Positions 16,444 through 23,933 of a stretch of DNA of 64,000 nucleotides are shown piece by piece. This DNA comes from Acidobacteriota bacterium (GTDB lineage Bacteria > Acidobacteriota > Terriglobia > Terriglobales > Acidobacteriaceae): NCBI GenBank assembly GCA_013289685.1, contig JABCZL010000009.1, positions 186,001-250,000 on the forward strand, read 5' to 3'. The notes under the pieces are model-generated. The model did no database searches. It was not told where the DNA came from and was given only the letters and a program-made list of their open reading frames with translations. Position 1 is the first letter of the stretch, and each line of letters begins with the position of its first letter. The position numbers and the translations under genes were made by a program.

Positions 16444-17376
16444 TCAGTACAGGTGGAAGTCGACTTCCACCGCAATGTCGACATCCACTGGCACGCCGTC
16501 TCTTTCCGCGGGGGCAAACTTCCAATTCCTAACAGCCTGAACCGCTTTCTCATCCAGGCCACATCCTATGGGTTGTGAGATCCTTAGGTTCGTCGGAGTG
16601 CCTTCTTTGTTCACCACCAACATGAGAATAACCGTGCCCTGATACTTCGCCGCTCGCGCACTCTCGCTGAATTCCGGTTCCTGGTGATAAGTCATATGCG
16701 GTGGGCTCATGCCGTTTCGCACGTGCGACATTCGATTGCGCGAGTCGTCGCCCGCGTCGGCGGTCTCGGAGCTAGCTTTCGAGGTTGGACCCTCGATCCC
16801 GGGAACGAACAGAATCTCCGCTGCAAAGGAACAGTTCGCACTGTCCCGCTTGATTCCCTGGCGCACACAAGGCTTCCAGTAGTCGGGCACCAGGTCATCC
16901 AGGCTGTCTTGCGGAGTAAGGAAAATTTTGGCCGCGATGGCGACGACCTGATCGAGGGACGGATTGTGTCCCGTTACCGCTTTTATTTCGACCTGCACGG
17001 TCTCTGTACCCCTCCTGTCCGGAGCCCCTCGCAGTCTTGGAGAGAGTTCGAGCTCTTTTCTGTCGGGCCGGACTACTGTCAGCCGCTGCGCCTTGATGAC
17101 CAGTCGGTCGCCGGAAAGATGAATGTCGTTTATCCGCACAAATCCGTCGGTTGTCCAGTCTCCGGTGGCGGCGCCGTCGGATGCGCCGGAAGAGCCATAG
17201 CGAAGGACATCCCCAACAGGAAAACCGCGAAGCACAAAGGTCTTGCCTTGGTATTGATTCCGGAGATATTGCTGAACGTCTTGTCCTTGAGCTCGGGGCG
17301 GGATTGACAGAGAGACGAAAGAGAGTATTCCTGCGCTAAGAGCCGCTGGCAAAACGCGACGCGTCATGGCCGACAT
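16444..17376 (-). CDS. Exported protein with C-terminal TonB domain
   Basis: A 310-residue protein. The N-terminus has an RR pair and a hydrophobic segment (TRRVLPAALSAGILSFVSLS) consistent with a signal sequence. The C-terminal ~95 residues (EFSESARAAKYQGTVILMLVV, AVRNWKFAPA) form a TonB C-terminal fold as in TonB-family energy transducers. The central part is not recognised. A GGAGG lies eight bases before ATG on the minus strand. The periplasmic TonB-like fold without a conventional TonB Pro-rich spacer is common in acidobacteria. It is separated from trxA by a terminator. Confidence 0.75.
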   Translation of the reverse strand: MSAMTRRVLPAALSAGILSFVSLSIPPRAQGQDVQQYLRNQYQGKTFVLRGFPVGDVLRYGSSGASDGAATGDWTTDGFVRINDIHLSGDRLVIKAQRLTVVRPDRKELELSPRLRGAPDRRGTETVQVEIKAVTGHNPSLDQVVAIAAKIFLTPQDSLDDLVPDYWKPCVRQGIKRDSANCSFAAEILFVPGIEGPTSKASSETADAGDDSRNRMSHVRNGMSPPHMTYHQEPEFSESARAAKYQGTVILMLVVNKEGTPTNLRISQPIGCGLDEKAVQAVRNWKFAPAERDGVPVDVDIAVEVDFHLY

Positions 17377-17411
17377 TGTAGTCCTCCCTGCAATGCTCGC
17401 CGATAGAACGC

Positions 17412-17440
17412 AAAAACGCCCGGGACTTGCCCGGGCGTTT
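17412..17440 (-). terminator. Rho-independent terminator of trxA
   Basis: On the minus strand an 11-bp stem AAACGCCCGGG/CCCGGGCGTTT with loop CAAGT is followed by GTTTTTGCG-type T-rich sequence. It lies 39 bases after the trxA stop. Confidence 0.8.
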
Positions 17441-17441
17441 G

Positions 17442-17475
17442 TCGCTGATAGCTGATAGCTGACGGCTGAAAACTG
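17442..17475. repeat. Single array of GCTGATA heptamers
   Basis: Four consecutive ~7 nt units: GCTGATA, GCTGATA, GCTGACG, GCTGAAA. This is one arm only, without a complementary partner nearby. It lies between the trxA terminator and the trxA stop codon. Confidence 0.6.
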
Positions 17476-17478
17476 CGT

Positions 17479-17811
17479 TTACCCGAGGTGCTTGTTCAGG
17501 GCCTGGGCAATGGCGTCCTTGGGCTTGTAGCCGACGAGTTGCTCGACGACCTGGCCGCCTTTGAAGACCAGCAGCGTCGGGATGCCAGTGACTTTGTAGC
17601 GCATGGGAGTCGCGCTGTTGGAGTCGACATCCATCTTGCCGATTTTAATCTTGCCCTGAAACTCGGTGGCCAGTTCTTCGACAATGGGCGCGATAGCGCG
17701 GCAGGGGCCGCACCAGGTTGCCCAGAAGTCTACGAGAACGGGCTTGTCCGATTTCAAAACATCCTGGTCGAAGTTTGCATCGGTGACTTCGACGATTCCG
17801 TTACCTGCCAT
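17479..17811 (-). CDS. trxA: Thioredoxin
   Basis: A 110-residue classical thioredoxin with the WCGPC redox motif at ~33 (FWATWCGPCRAIAP), the cis-Pro in VTGIPTLLVFKGG at ~75 and normal family length. It is cytoplasmic with no signal peptide. It reduces protein disulfides, including the disulfide of methionine sulfoxide reductases such as those encoded 2-3 kb away. Monocistronic arrangement: its own terminator lies downstream, and upstream is a decayed pseudogene. Confidence 0.96.
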   Translation of the reverse strand: MAGNGIVEVTDANFDQDVLKSDKPVLVDFWATWCGPCRAIAPIVEELATEFQGKIKIGKMDVDSNSATPMRYKVTGIPTLLVFKGGQVVEQLVGYKPKDAIAQALNKHLG

Positions 17812-17998
17812 TTTCTTTCTCCTCGTTATGTGTCGTGCCTGTCGGCAGGATTCATCGATCTGCGCTGCCAGGCGATGTGTCGGTATAAGTGCGTCCCGTG
17901 TAGGGAACCGGACCTACTATCGTAACACCGCTATTGGATGCCTGGGGAGGTGCGAAAGTCGCAACACCTGGGATGCTCCTAGGATGGTCCTAGGACGT

Positions 17999-18300
17999 TC
18001 ACGGCTGGGGCGTTTCTTGCCGATAGGGTTTGGACTGAGGCGCCGGAGTCAGGGACTCGATGAAGCTAACCAGTTGCCAGCGCTGGGGTTCAGGCAGCTT
18101 GGACCATACGGGCATGCCGCGGCGGACCATGCCGTTGGTCAACAGCCAGAACAGCGCTCCGGGAGGTTGCACCTTGTCGGTGTTCCAGACTTGAGATTGG
18201 CGGATATTGTCTGTCCTGCCGGGGATCGCGGGGTAATCGTTGCCGCTCAGGGCAGGACAAAAGAAAAAGCGCCCTCGACTTTTTCAAGTCCAGGACGCCT
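17999..18300 (-). pseudogene. Decayed c-type cytochrome (haem motif lost)
   Basis: Reading the minus strand from ~18270 to the TGA at 18001-17999 gives a mono-haem cytochrome c C-terminal half: GALFWLLTNGMVRRGMPVWS and LPEPQRWQLVSFIESL are typical of such domains. Where the haem-binding CxxCH-G-N/D would be, the frame reads CPALSGND, so both the second Cys and the His are gone. Upstream the frame is closed by a TGA after ~AAEASWT and no start or signal peptide is found. The region looks like a disabled gene remnant. No intact cytochrome is adjacent. Confidence 0.6.
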
Positions 18301-18452
18301 CGGCAGCCCTCCCCCAGAACTGCCAAACCACGAGATGGATATTAGAATTCCCTTCATTTTGTGTAAAGTCACTTTGGTAACTCAGTTAGCAGAAAGCTAA
18401 GTTGAGGGCTGACCGAAGTAACTTAGCGTGAGAAGGGGCGCGGAGGAAGGCA

Positions 18453-20168
18453 CTACTGTTTCTGCCAGGTTTGGCCGCCGTCGCCGGTGGTCCAGACTTC
18501 GGGGGTCGATGTCGAGACTGTTCCGTGCTGCATATCCGCGAAGTCCAGGCTGATGATGTCGCCGGTGAGGCTGGCGCCCGCAGCGGCTGGAAGAACGCGC
18601 AGCCAATGGTTGCCGGCATCGGCCGAGTGATAGAGTGCCCCGCCGGAACCACCGGCCCAGACGTCTGAGCCAGTCGCGGCCACGGCGCGGAAGGTGGGAG
18701 TGGCAAGCTCCCGCTTCAGGGCCTTGTCGGCTTCTTTGACCTTTGCCCGGGGAGCCGCAGCGGCAGCGGAGAAATTCGCTCCGACGAGGGCATTCGCGTA
18801 GACATTTACCGTCTGCCAGGATTTCCCCTGGTCGATGGAACGCTGCAGGGCGCCAGACGCGCTGATGGTCCAGCGGGGCGGCGAAACGGTAGCCAATTGG
18901 CTGATGTTACGCCCGCTTACCGGTACTTGGCTGCCCTTGAGCGTCGGAATGGGGCCGCCGACCGTTGCAGTCTCCGTCTGCATTTGCGCATTTTGCCCAG
19001 ATGAAACCTCGACCGTTTCGGCGACGCTGCCGGGACTCAGGGTGAAACGGTACATCGAGGGCTGATTGGCATTAGCATCGTAGTTCACATCGAGGACGGT
19101 GGTCTTGAACCCCGGCGCTTCCGCCTGTGCTTTGTAGCGTCCCGTGGGAAGGCCGGCAATCAGCCATGCGCCTTGAGAATTGGTTACCGCGGTCGCGGAA
19201 CTTCCGGTCGTGGTGGGAGTGACGGTTATCCACGCATCGGGCACCACGGCCCCGGACGAGTCGACAACTAAGCCGCCGATCTGCCCAAGAGCCGCCGGCT
19301 TGGCCCTGGTGACATCAGCGTGGGCATTTGCCGATGGCGGCGCCGGAGCCTGATCTTGAGCTAGACGCGCTTCCCCGCTCGCAGATTCCGTTGCCATCGC
19401 GGGCGCTTCGGCTGATACCTGAACGGTTTGATTGACCGTGGGAACCTGCGCACCCCCGGACATGCCACGCCCAGCGGCCTGCTGCTTCGCGAACGGACTC
19501 GGTGCCGGGGGCGCAGCAGCTTGATTCTGGATCATGTTCTGCTGCGGCCATTGATTCGCCACGCTGGGCCCACCATGGCGTAACGAATTACTCGCGTTCC
19601 CGTGAAAAGGTCCGGCTGACGGCACCGCACGCGCCACCACCGCGTCGGCACGAGCCCCGCTCTTCCCGCCGCTGACGGCCGGACTCGGAGCGTCGAAAGA
19701 ATCGAAAGCCGGGACAGAGGGAGACTGGAGCTTTTCTTTGCCCTCCGTTGGGGAGGTGGACACCAATTGAGTCGACTTCTTGGGCTCGTTAGCTGCAACT
19801 TCAACGCTTTGGGACCGCTGGTTCGCCGCCATCGTTGCTGGCCGCCGCTGATATTGCAGCAGCCCCAACGCTGCGATGGCGATGACGCCCGCAGCCACAA
19901 ATCCCCAGCGCAGAGTCGGCCAGGTCAACCATCCGCTGCGGGACGGACGGATGACGGCTTCGACTGCCTCGGTCGCCGGCACCGGCAACGCCAGCGCTAC
20001 GATATCGCGGCAATCGCCGCAGTGGGCGAGGTGCTCGAGTACGCCGGCTCGCTCTCGCTCGGGCAAAGACTGTTCCGCGAAAGCCGTCAGCACATCCGCA
20101 TCGGGATGATTGACGGCGGGCGCTACCGCCTTTAAGCGCTGGCGCACGATTTTGGGGACGTTTTGCAT
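18453..20168 (-). CDS. Membrane anti-sigma-type protein: zinc finger, TM, carboxypeptidase-regulatory-like and YCF48/BNR-like domains
   Basis: A 571-residue protein. Residues ~20-55 (HPDADVLTAFAEQ, LEHLAHCGDCRDIV) form an anti-sigma zf-HC2 finger with H...CxxC. A transmembrane helix follows at ~95-112 (WGFVAAGVIAIAALGLLQY). Then comes a long low-complexity Ala/Pro/Gln region, then a carboxypeptidase regulatory-like beta domain (GGLVVDSSGAVVPDAWITV). The C-terminus carries three SxDxGxxW-type repeats (QGKSWQ, AGNHWLR, GGQTWQK) as in YCF48/BNR propellers. It is directly downstream of the sigma factor gene, so it is probably its membrane antagonist with an external sensor part. Confidence 0.8.
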   Translation of the reverse strand: MQNVPKIVRQRLKAVAPAVNHPDADVLTAFAEQSLPERERAGVLEHLAHCGDCRDIVALALPVPATEAVEAVIRPSRSGWLTWPTLRWGFVAAGVIAIAALGLLQYQRRPATMAANQRSQSVEVAANEPKKSTQLVSTSPTEGKEKLQSPSVPAFDSFDAPSPAVSGGKSGARADAVVARAVPSAGPFHGNASNSLRHGGPSVANQWPQQNMIQNQAAAPPAPSPFAKQQAAGRGMSGGAQVPTVNQTVQVSAEAPAMATESASGEARLAQDQAPAPPSANAHADVTRAKPAALGQIGGLVVDSSGAVVPDAWITVTPTTTGSSATAVTNSQGAWLIAGLPTGRYKAQAEAPGFKTTVLDVNYDANANQPSMYRFTLSPGSVAETVEVSSGQNAQMQTETATVGGPIPTLKGSQVPVSGRNISQLATVSPPRWTISASGALQRSIDQGKSWQTVNVYANALVGANFSAAAAAPRAKVKEADKALKRELATPTFRAVAATGSDVWAGGSGGALYHSADAGNHWLRVLPAAAGASLTGDIISLDFADMQHGTVSTSTPEVWTTGDGGQTWQKQ

Positions 20169-20171
20169 TGC

Positions 20172-20202
20172 AGCTTCTAGCCTGTAGCTCCTGGCTTCTA
20201 GT
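20172..20202. repeat. Single array of AGCTTCT heptamers
   Basis: Four ~7 nt units AGCTTCT, AGCCTGT, AGCTCCT, GGCTTCT. It begins three bases upstream of the ATG of the anti-sigma gene, so on the minus strand it overlaps the place of the ribosome-binding site. Confidence 0.55.
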
Positions 20203-20262
20203 TCGTTCGGGCGCTCCCTAGCTGGTTTGCTCTAAGGCGCGGGTTTACTCTATCGTTAACCC

Positions 20263-21186
20263 TCATCCTGGGCCTTCCCTTACCCGAGCTTCCACTCTCT
20301 TCTCAGAGAACGCGGGCGGGGACGATTCTTGCGCCAAACTCCGGCGAATATCCAACTGCAGGTCGCGGACGTCCACTTCCAGGGCTTCTTCGGCCTGGCG
20401 GCGGGACATGCCGCGGCGCACCAGGGCCGCCACAATCTGCTTCCGCAGGGCCTTAGCCAGCTTGTCGAGCTTGCGGCTGATGGTCGACTCGTGCACGCCC
20501 AGAATGCGGGCGATCTCGGCCAAAGTGCGGCCATCCAGATAATACGCGCCCAGAACCACCCGGTCTTCGGCGGGGAGCGAGGCCAAGGCCTCGTCTGTGG
20601 CCTGCACCAGTCGCTGGTCGGCGGGCGGAATCGGGTCGGGCTCGGGAGCCTGAAACTGCACACCTTCCTCGGATTCTTCGTCGAGACTTACCAGGCGCTT
20701 GGTGCGGCGGTAACGATTGACGTATTCCTGGGCCAGCACCGTGCGCAGCCAGCCTTCCAGCGATCCGCGGCCGGTGTAGGAAGCGAGTTTCGAGACGCGC
20801 TGGCCGTCGCGGGTGTTGGTGCCATAAAGATCGGCGTAGAGAGTGTCGGCCAGTTCGCGGGCGGCAGAGTCTACGCGCGCGATGCGGAGCGCCGAGAGAT
20901 ACAGCTTTTCACGGAAGCGCGTGAGGAAGATTTCCCAGGCGGAATTCACGCCGGCGGCGCAGGCGCGGGCGAGGGCGAGTTCGTCGATTCGCAGGCTCAG
21001 AAAGAACGTGCGGATTTCAGTTTCGGAAGTCGTTGCCGTTGCGTGTTTCGAGCCGACCTCGCAGAGGATCACGGAGAAGGATTCGCGGGTGAGTCCGATT
21101 TTCTCGCAGCCGCTTTTGGCGTGAAGATCCGCCAGCAGTTCGTTGACGACGGATTGCACGGCGGAATTTTGTTTGGTCGAACTCAT
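20263..21186 (-). CDS. Sigma-70 family RNA polymerase sigma factor
   Basis: A 307-residue sigma factor from ATG 21186. An in-frame start at 21282 would overlap the upstream gene by 50 bases and adds no conserved sequence. Region 2 is around residues 70-155 (ELADTLYADLYG, GSLEGWLRTVLAQEYVNRYRR) and region 4 is LPAEDRVVLGAYYLDGRTLAEIARILGVHESTISRKLDKL at ~220-260, with a clear HTH. The N-terminal ~70 residues are an extension not found in typical ECF factors. It probably pairs with the zinc-finger anti-sigma protein encoded 94 bases downstream. Target promoters unknown. Confidence 0.85.
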   Translation of the reverse strand: MSSTKQNSAVQSVVNELLADLHAKSGCEKIGLTRESFSVILCEVGSKHATATTSETEIRTFFLSLRIDELALARACAAGVNSAWEIFLTRFREKLYLSALRIARVDSAARELADTLYADLYGTNTRDGQRVSKLASYTGRGSLEGWLRTVLAQEYVNRYRRTKRLVSLDEESEEGVQFQAPEPDPIPPADQRLVQATDEALASLPAEDRVVLGAYYLDGRTLAEIARILGVHESTISRKLDKLAKALRKQIVAALVRRGMSRRQAEEALEVDVRDLQLDIRRSLAQESSPPAFSEKRVEARVREGPG

Positions 21187-21232
21187 GTTTGGTCGAACAT
21201 GCCAGGCCGAACCCAAAACGCGGCGCCCGTCG

Positions 21233-21643
21233 CTAGCCCGCTGCCCGCGCCGCTTTGCAGTCGGCGCATGGGCAGATTTCACGCAGGAACTTCCACGAAT
21301 AGAGTCCCAGATCGTGGTTGTCGTTCCAGGAAAACTTGATGGCGTACTTGCCCACGCCTTCCGCGGATAAGGGCTTGGCGTTGGGCTTGAAAATCAAGAG
21401 CGCGCCTGGTGCGGCGGCGACCGGATCGCCCGGCCGGCGGCCAGCTTTGCCGCGCTCGTCCTCGCACATGGCACACGGGCAGGCGTCGCGCAGATAAACG
21501 AAGTTGTAGTGCGAAACGTGGCCGTCGTTCCACTCGATGTCGACACCGGTGCCCGTCGTAAGGTTCACCTTCACCGACTTGGGATCGGTGGCCGCAGAGG
21601 CGGCTTGGAGAGGGGACTGCATGGAGTAAGTATCGCACAGCAC
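21233..21643 (-). CDS. DUF971 / GBBH-like N-terminal domain protein
   Basis: A 136-residue protein made of the domain that also forms the N-terminus of gamma-butyrobetaine hydroxylases. YLRDACPCAMCEDE (CxxC) near 55 and FLREICPCADCKAAR (CxxC) at the C-terminus supply metal-binding Cys pairs. VDIEWNDGHVSHYNF is the family start block. The domain occurs as a stand-alone protein in many bacteria, sometimes linked to Fe-S or Mrp proteins. ATG 21622 (MQSPLQ) is an alternative start. It precedes the sigma factor gene on the same strand by 46 bases. Confidence 0.82.
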   Translation of the reverse strand: MLCDTYSMQSPLQAASAATDPKSVKVNLTTGTGVDIEWNDGHVSHYNFVYLRDACPCAMCEDERGKAGRRPGDPVAAAPGALLIFKPNAKPLSAEGVGKYAIKFSWNDNHDLGLYSWKFLREICPCADCKAARAAG

Positions 21644-21702
21644 CCCGGCGGCGGATTAGAGAGGTTCACGCGGATGCCCAAGCCGGGTTAGCGGCGGCAT
21701 GT

Positions 21703-21773
21703 GAAAGCCCGGCACGGACAGTGCCGGGTCGCGGATATGGCCTAGAACCGAGTCCCGTCAGGGACGGCACCTG
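21703..21773. repeat. Left REP palindromes of the RAYT unit
   Basis: Two hairpins: CCCGGCAC-GGACA-GTGCCGGG at 21708-21728 and GTCCC-GTCA-GGGAC at 21752-21765. Both recur in inverted order on the other side of the transposase gene. Confidence 0.8.
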
Positions 21774-21781
21774 AGCGAAAA

Positions 21782-22225
21782 TCATCCGAACACGAATTGC
21801 GGATCGTACTCAACCTTCGACTTGCGCAATAGCGAGACGAACTCCTCCTCGAACGAATGTTTCGCGTGGTGCTCCGCCTGATGTTCGATGTAGTGTCTCA
21901 CCGCTTCCCGGTTCGACGCACTCACGCTGAATGCGCCATAGCCCTCTTGCCATGCGAAATCAAACCCGTGCTCGCCTAGCCAGCGGGAGGAATTGGCTTT
22001 CAGGACCTGGATCGCCTTCGCCAGCGGCATGGTTGCGGGCAACGCAATCAACAGATGAGCGTGATTGGCGGTGCCTCCGGCACAGAGCACGGGGATGTCG
22101 TAGCCCTTGCCGATTCCGACGAAATACATGGAAAGCTTTTCGTGCAGGTCGTCGGGGATGGAAGCACGACGTTGTTTAGTGCTGAAGACGCAATGAATCA
22201 GAACGTTCGGATAGGCATGAGCCAT
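21782..22225 (-). CDS. REP-associated tyrosine transposase (IS200-like Y1 family)
   Basis: A 147-residue Y1 transposase from ATG 22225 (MAHAYPNVLIHCVFSTK). The HUH motif is the HAH of GGTANHAHLLI at ~60 and the catalytic Tyr is in WQEGYGAFSVS at ~110, followed by YIEHQAEHHAKHSFEEEF, typical for RAYT-type IS200 relatives. Such proteins cleave and rejoin single strands at REP hairpins. An upstream in-frame extension to 22264 runs through the right palindrome and is unlikely to be used. Hairpins of two types flank the gene symmetrically, so this is a complete REP/RAYT unit of about 600 bases. Confidence 0.9.
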   Translation of the reverse strand: MAHAYPNVLIHCVFSTKQRRASIPDDLHEKLSMYFVGIGKGYDIPVLCAGGTANHAHLLIALPATMPLAKAIQVLKANSSRWLGEHGFDFAWQEGYGAFSVSASNREAVRHYIEHQAEHHAKHSFEEEFVSLLRKSKVEYDPQFVFG

Positions 22226-22226
22226 G

Positions 22227-22291
22227 AGGTGCCGTCCCTTCGGGACTCGATTCGTTTTCGTCACCCACCCGGCACTTCCGTGCCGGGCTTT
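22227..22291. repeat. Right REP palindromes of the RAYT unit
   Basis: GTCCC-TTC-GGGAC at 22234-22246 and CCCGGCAC-TTCC-GTGCCGGG at 22268-22287, mirror images of the left pair with altered loops. The sequence between here and the rpmB promoter (22292-22460) shows no gene. Confidence 0.8.
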
Positions 22292-22460
22292 CCCATCGTG
22301 TGCCTACGGCACTGGGGTTGTGCTGTAAACAAGACAGGTACCCTTGTCTACCGGGAATTGACTAGGGCGCAGTGTCCCGTCGAGTTTCCCGCAAAAATGG
22401 TGCCGAAGTCTGTGATGGATGAACCGGAAAATCCACAGGAACGACCGACTCGACCTCGGT

Positions 22461-22490
22461 TTGCCGAATCTGGCCAAGTTCCTGTAAAAT
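22461..22490 (+). promoter_or_regulatory. Probable sigma-70 promoter of rpmB
   Basis: TTGCCG (22461-22466), an 18-base spacer and TAAAAT (22485-22490), 42 bases before the rpmB start. A TGGGAG ribosome site follows at 22521. Confidence 0.55.
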
Positions 22491-22531
22491 CTAGGTTTGC
22501 CCTACAAGTATTGAATTTTCTGGGAGTCGTC

Positions 22532-22720
22532 ATGGCACAACAATGCGATATCTGCGGCAAGAAGCCGCAAGCGGGAAACCGCATCAGCCACGCGCACAAC
22601 GTCACCAAGCGGCGCTGGAACGTCAACCTGCGTCCGGTGCACGCCCGCGTGGGCGCGACCACTAAGCATATGCGCGTCTGCACGTCCTGCCTGCGCAGCG
22701 GCAAAGTCGTTAAGGCGTAA
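22532..22720 (+). CDS. rpmB: 50S ribosomal protein L28
   Basis: A 62-residue L28. MAQQCDICGKKPQ and the C-terminal CTSCLRSGKV provide the two Cys pairs of the zinc-binding C+ form of L28. The central HNVTKRRWNVNLRPV is the classical rRNA-binding block. It has a strong ribosome site and its own promoter, and is followed by a repeat hairpin, so it is monocistronic. The frame is open far upstream (through the RAYT region) but that part has no homology to L28. Confidence 0.96.
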   Translation: MAQQCDICGKKPQAGNRISHAHNVTKRRWNVNLRPVHARVGATTKHMRVCTSCLRSGKVVKA

Positions 22721-22726
22721 ATCACT

Positions 22727-22800
22727 TCACCACAGAGGACACAGAGTTCACCGAGGATTTCATGCCTCGGCGTTCGCCTGTGTGCTTTTCTTGTGTGCGT
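22727..22800. repeat. Inverted repeat, ACCACAGAGGACACAGAG family
   Basis: The left arm CACCACAGAGGACACAGAG, followed by TTCACCGAGG, pairs imperfectly with CCTCGG...CCTGTGTGC...TTGTGTGC on the right. The same family occurs at 23308 (complete) and at 62922 (right arm only, inside mnmG). It lies right after rpmB. Confidence 0.7.
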
Positions 22801-22811
22801 TCTGATGTTGG

Positions 22812-23285
22812 CTACTTGATCGCCACCAACTGCACGTCGAAAATCAGCGTGGCATTCTGCGGGATCTGCGGCGGATGACCGGCTTCGCCGTAGGCCAGTT
22901 CGGGCGGGATGCGCAGCTGGCGCTTGCCGCCTACCTTCATGCCAGCGACACCTTCATCCCATCCTTTGATGACTTCGCCTTGCCCCAGCGTGAATTCGTA
23001 GGGCCCGTTCGTGCCGACGGAACTGTCGAACTTCTTACCGGTGGTGAGCCATCCGGTGTAATGGACCTTTACCTGGTCGCCCGCTTTGGCGAGCGGTCCG
23101 AGGCCAACTTTAATGTCCCAGTACTGAAGGCCGGAGTCAGTTTTCACGCCGTCGCCGGTGACTTTGGCGGGAGTGTTGGTATTGGGGCGAACCACCTGAA
23201 TGGGCTTGTGGGCTGGCGTTTGGGCAAGAGCTGCAATTACAAGTGCGAGAGCGACTACCAACCCTGCGATTACAGTCTTCATCAT
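22812..23285 (-). CDS. FKBP-type peptidyl-prolyl cis-trans isomerase, exported
   Basis: A 157-residue protein with a signal peptide ([21 protein letters not shown]) and a single FKBP domain. [18 protein letters not shown] at ~75, [20 protein letters not shown] and the C-terminal [15 protein letters not shown] are all typical. It accelerates proline isomerisation during folding of envelope proteins. The length matches periplasmic FKBPs with a short N-terminal linker. It is followed by a minus-strand free spacer and preceded by a repeat hairpin separating it from ridA. Confidence 0.93.
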   Translation of the reverse strand: MMKTVIAGLVVALALVIAALAQTPAHKPIQVVRPNTNTPAKVTGDGVKTDSGLQYWDIKVGLGPLAKAGDQVKVHYTGWLTTGKKFDSSVGTNGPYEFTLGQGEVIKGWDEGVAGMKVGGKRQLRIPPELAYGEAGHPPQIPQNATLIFDVQLVAIK

Positions 23286-23307
23286 GCTGGGCCCCCTCCA
23301 AGTAAAT

Positions 23308-23381
23308 CTTAACCACAGAGGGCACAGAGGAACACAGGGTCTTCGCGTTTCCTCTGTTTCTCTGTGTCCCCTGTGGTTAAG
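23308..23381. repeat. Complete inverted repeat, ACCACAGAGGACACAGAG family
   Basis: CTTAACCACAG (23308-23318) pairs perfectly with CTGTGGTTAAG (23371-23381), with further CACAGAGG/CCTCTGTG units inside. On the plus strand it is followed by a T-rich stretch. It separates the FKBP gene from ridA. Confidence 0.8.
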
Positions 23382-23391
23382 AGTTTTTCTT

Positions 23392-23769
23392 TTATTCCAG
23401 GGCGATCACGTCAATTTCTACTAACACATCCTTGGGCAGCCGGGCGACCTCGACGGTGGAGCGTGCGGGTGGCGCCGTGCTGAAGTACTTACCGTAGACG
23501 GCGTTCATGGCGGCGAAGTCGCTCATGTTCTTCAGGAATACGGTCGAGCGAACCACCTTCCCCAAGCCGCTGCCAGCGGCTTCCAATATCTCCGACAGAT
23601 TGCGCAGGACGCGGTCCGTCTGGGCTGCTACGTCTCCCGCGATCACTTGCTGGGTCGCGGGGTCGATCGCGATTTGTCCCGAAGTAAAAATGAACCCGTT
23701 GGCCTTGATGGCTTGCGAATAAGGGCCGATGGCTTGCGGGGCGTCTTTGGTGGAGATGACTTCGCGCAT
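23392..23769 (-). CDS. ridA: RidA family enamine/imine deaminase
   Basis: A 125-residue RidA/YjgF protein. [20 protein letters not shown] at ~14, the catalytic Arg in [17 protein letters not shown] and the end block [22 protein letters not shown] are all conserved. RidA hydrolyses reactive 2-aminoacrylate-type enamines/imines released by PLP enzymes. Cytoplasmic, normal length, monocistronic between a repeat and a 164-base spacer that contains a tandem 15-base duplication (ACTTGTCGCAATCTA) near 23887. Confidence 0.93.
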   Translation of the reverse strand: MREVISTKDAPQAIGPYSQAIKANGFIFTSGQIAIDPATQQVIAGDVAAQTDRVLRNLSEILEAAGSGLGKVVRSTVFLKNMSDFAAMNAVYGKYFSTAPPARSTVEVARLPKDVLVEIDVIALE

Positions 23770-23933
23770 GGAAATCTTCCGCCGATTGATTAACGCAGAT
23801 GCGCGCCACGAAAGTCAATGCGGGAAGAACTGGCGGCGCACAGCGCTGTGTGTTGCTCCACGAGAGCAACTCCATGGCCGACTCATACTTGTCGCAATCT
23901 AACTTGTCGCAATCTTAGAAGCAACCCTCTAAT

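Noticed and set aside
22055-22531. In-frame upstream extension of rpmB
   Set aside because: It crosses the RAYT unit and promoter, and lacks similarity to L28; the ATG at 22532 has a ribosome site.
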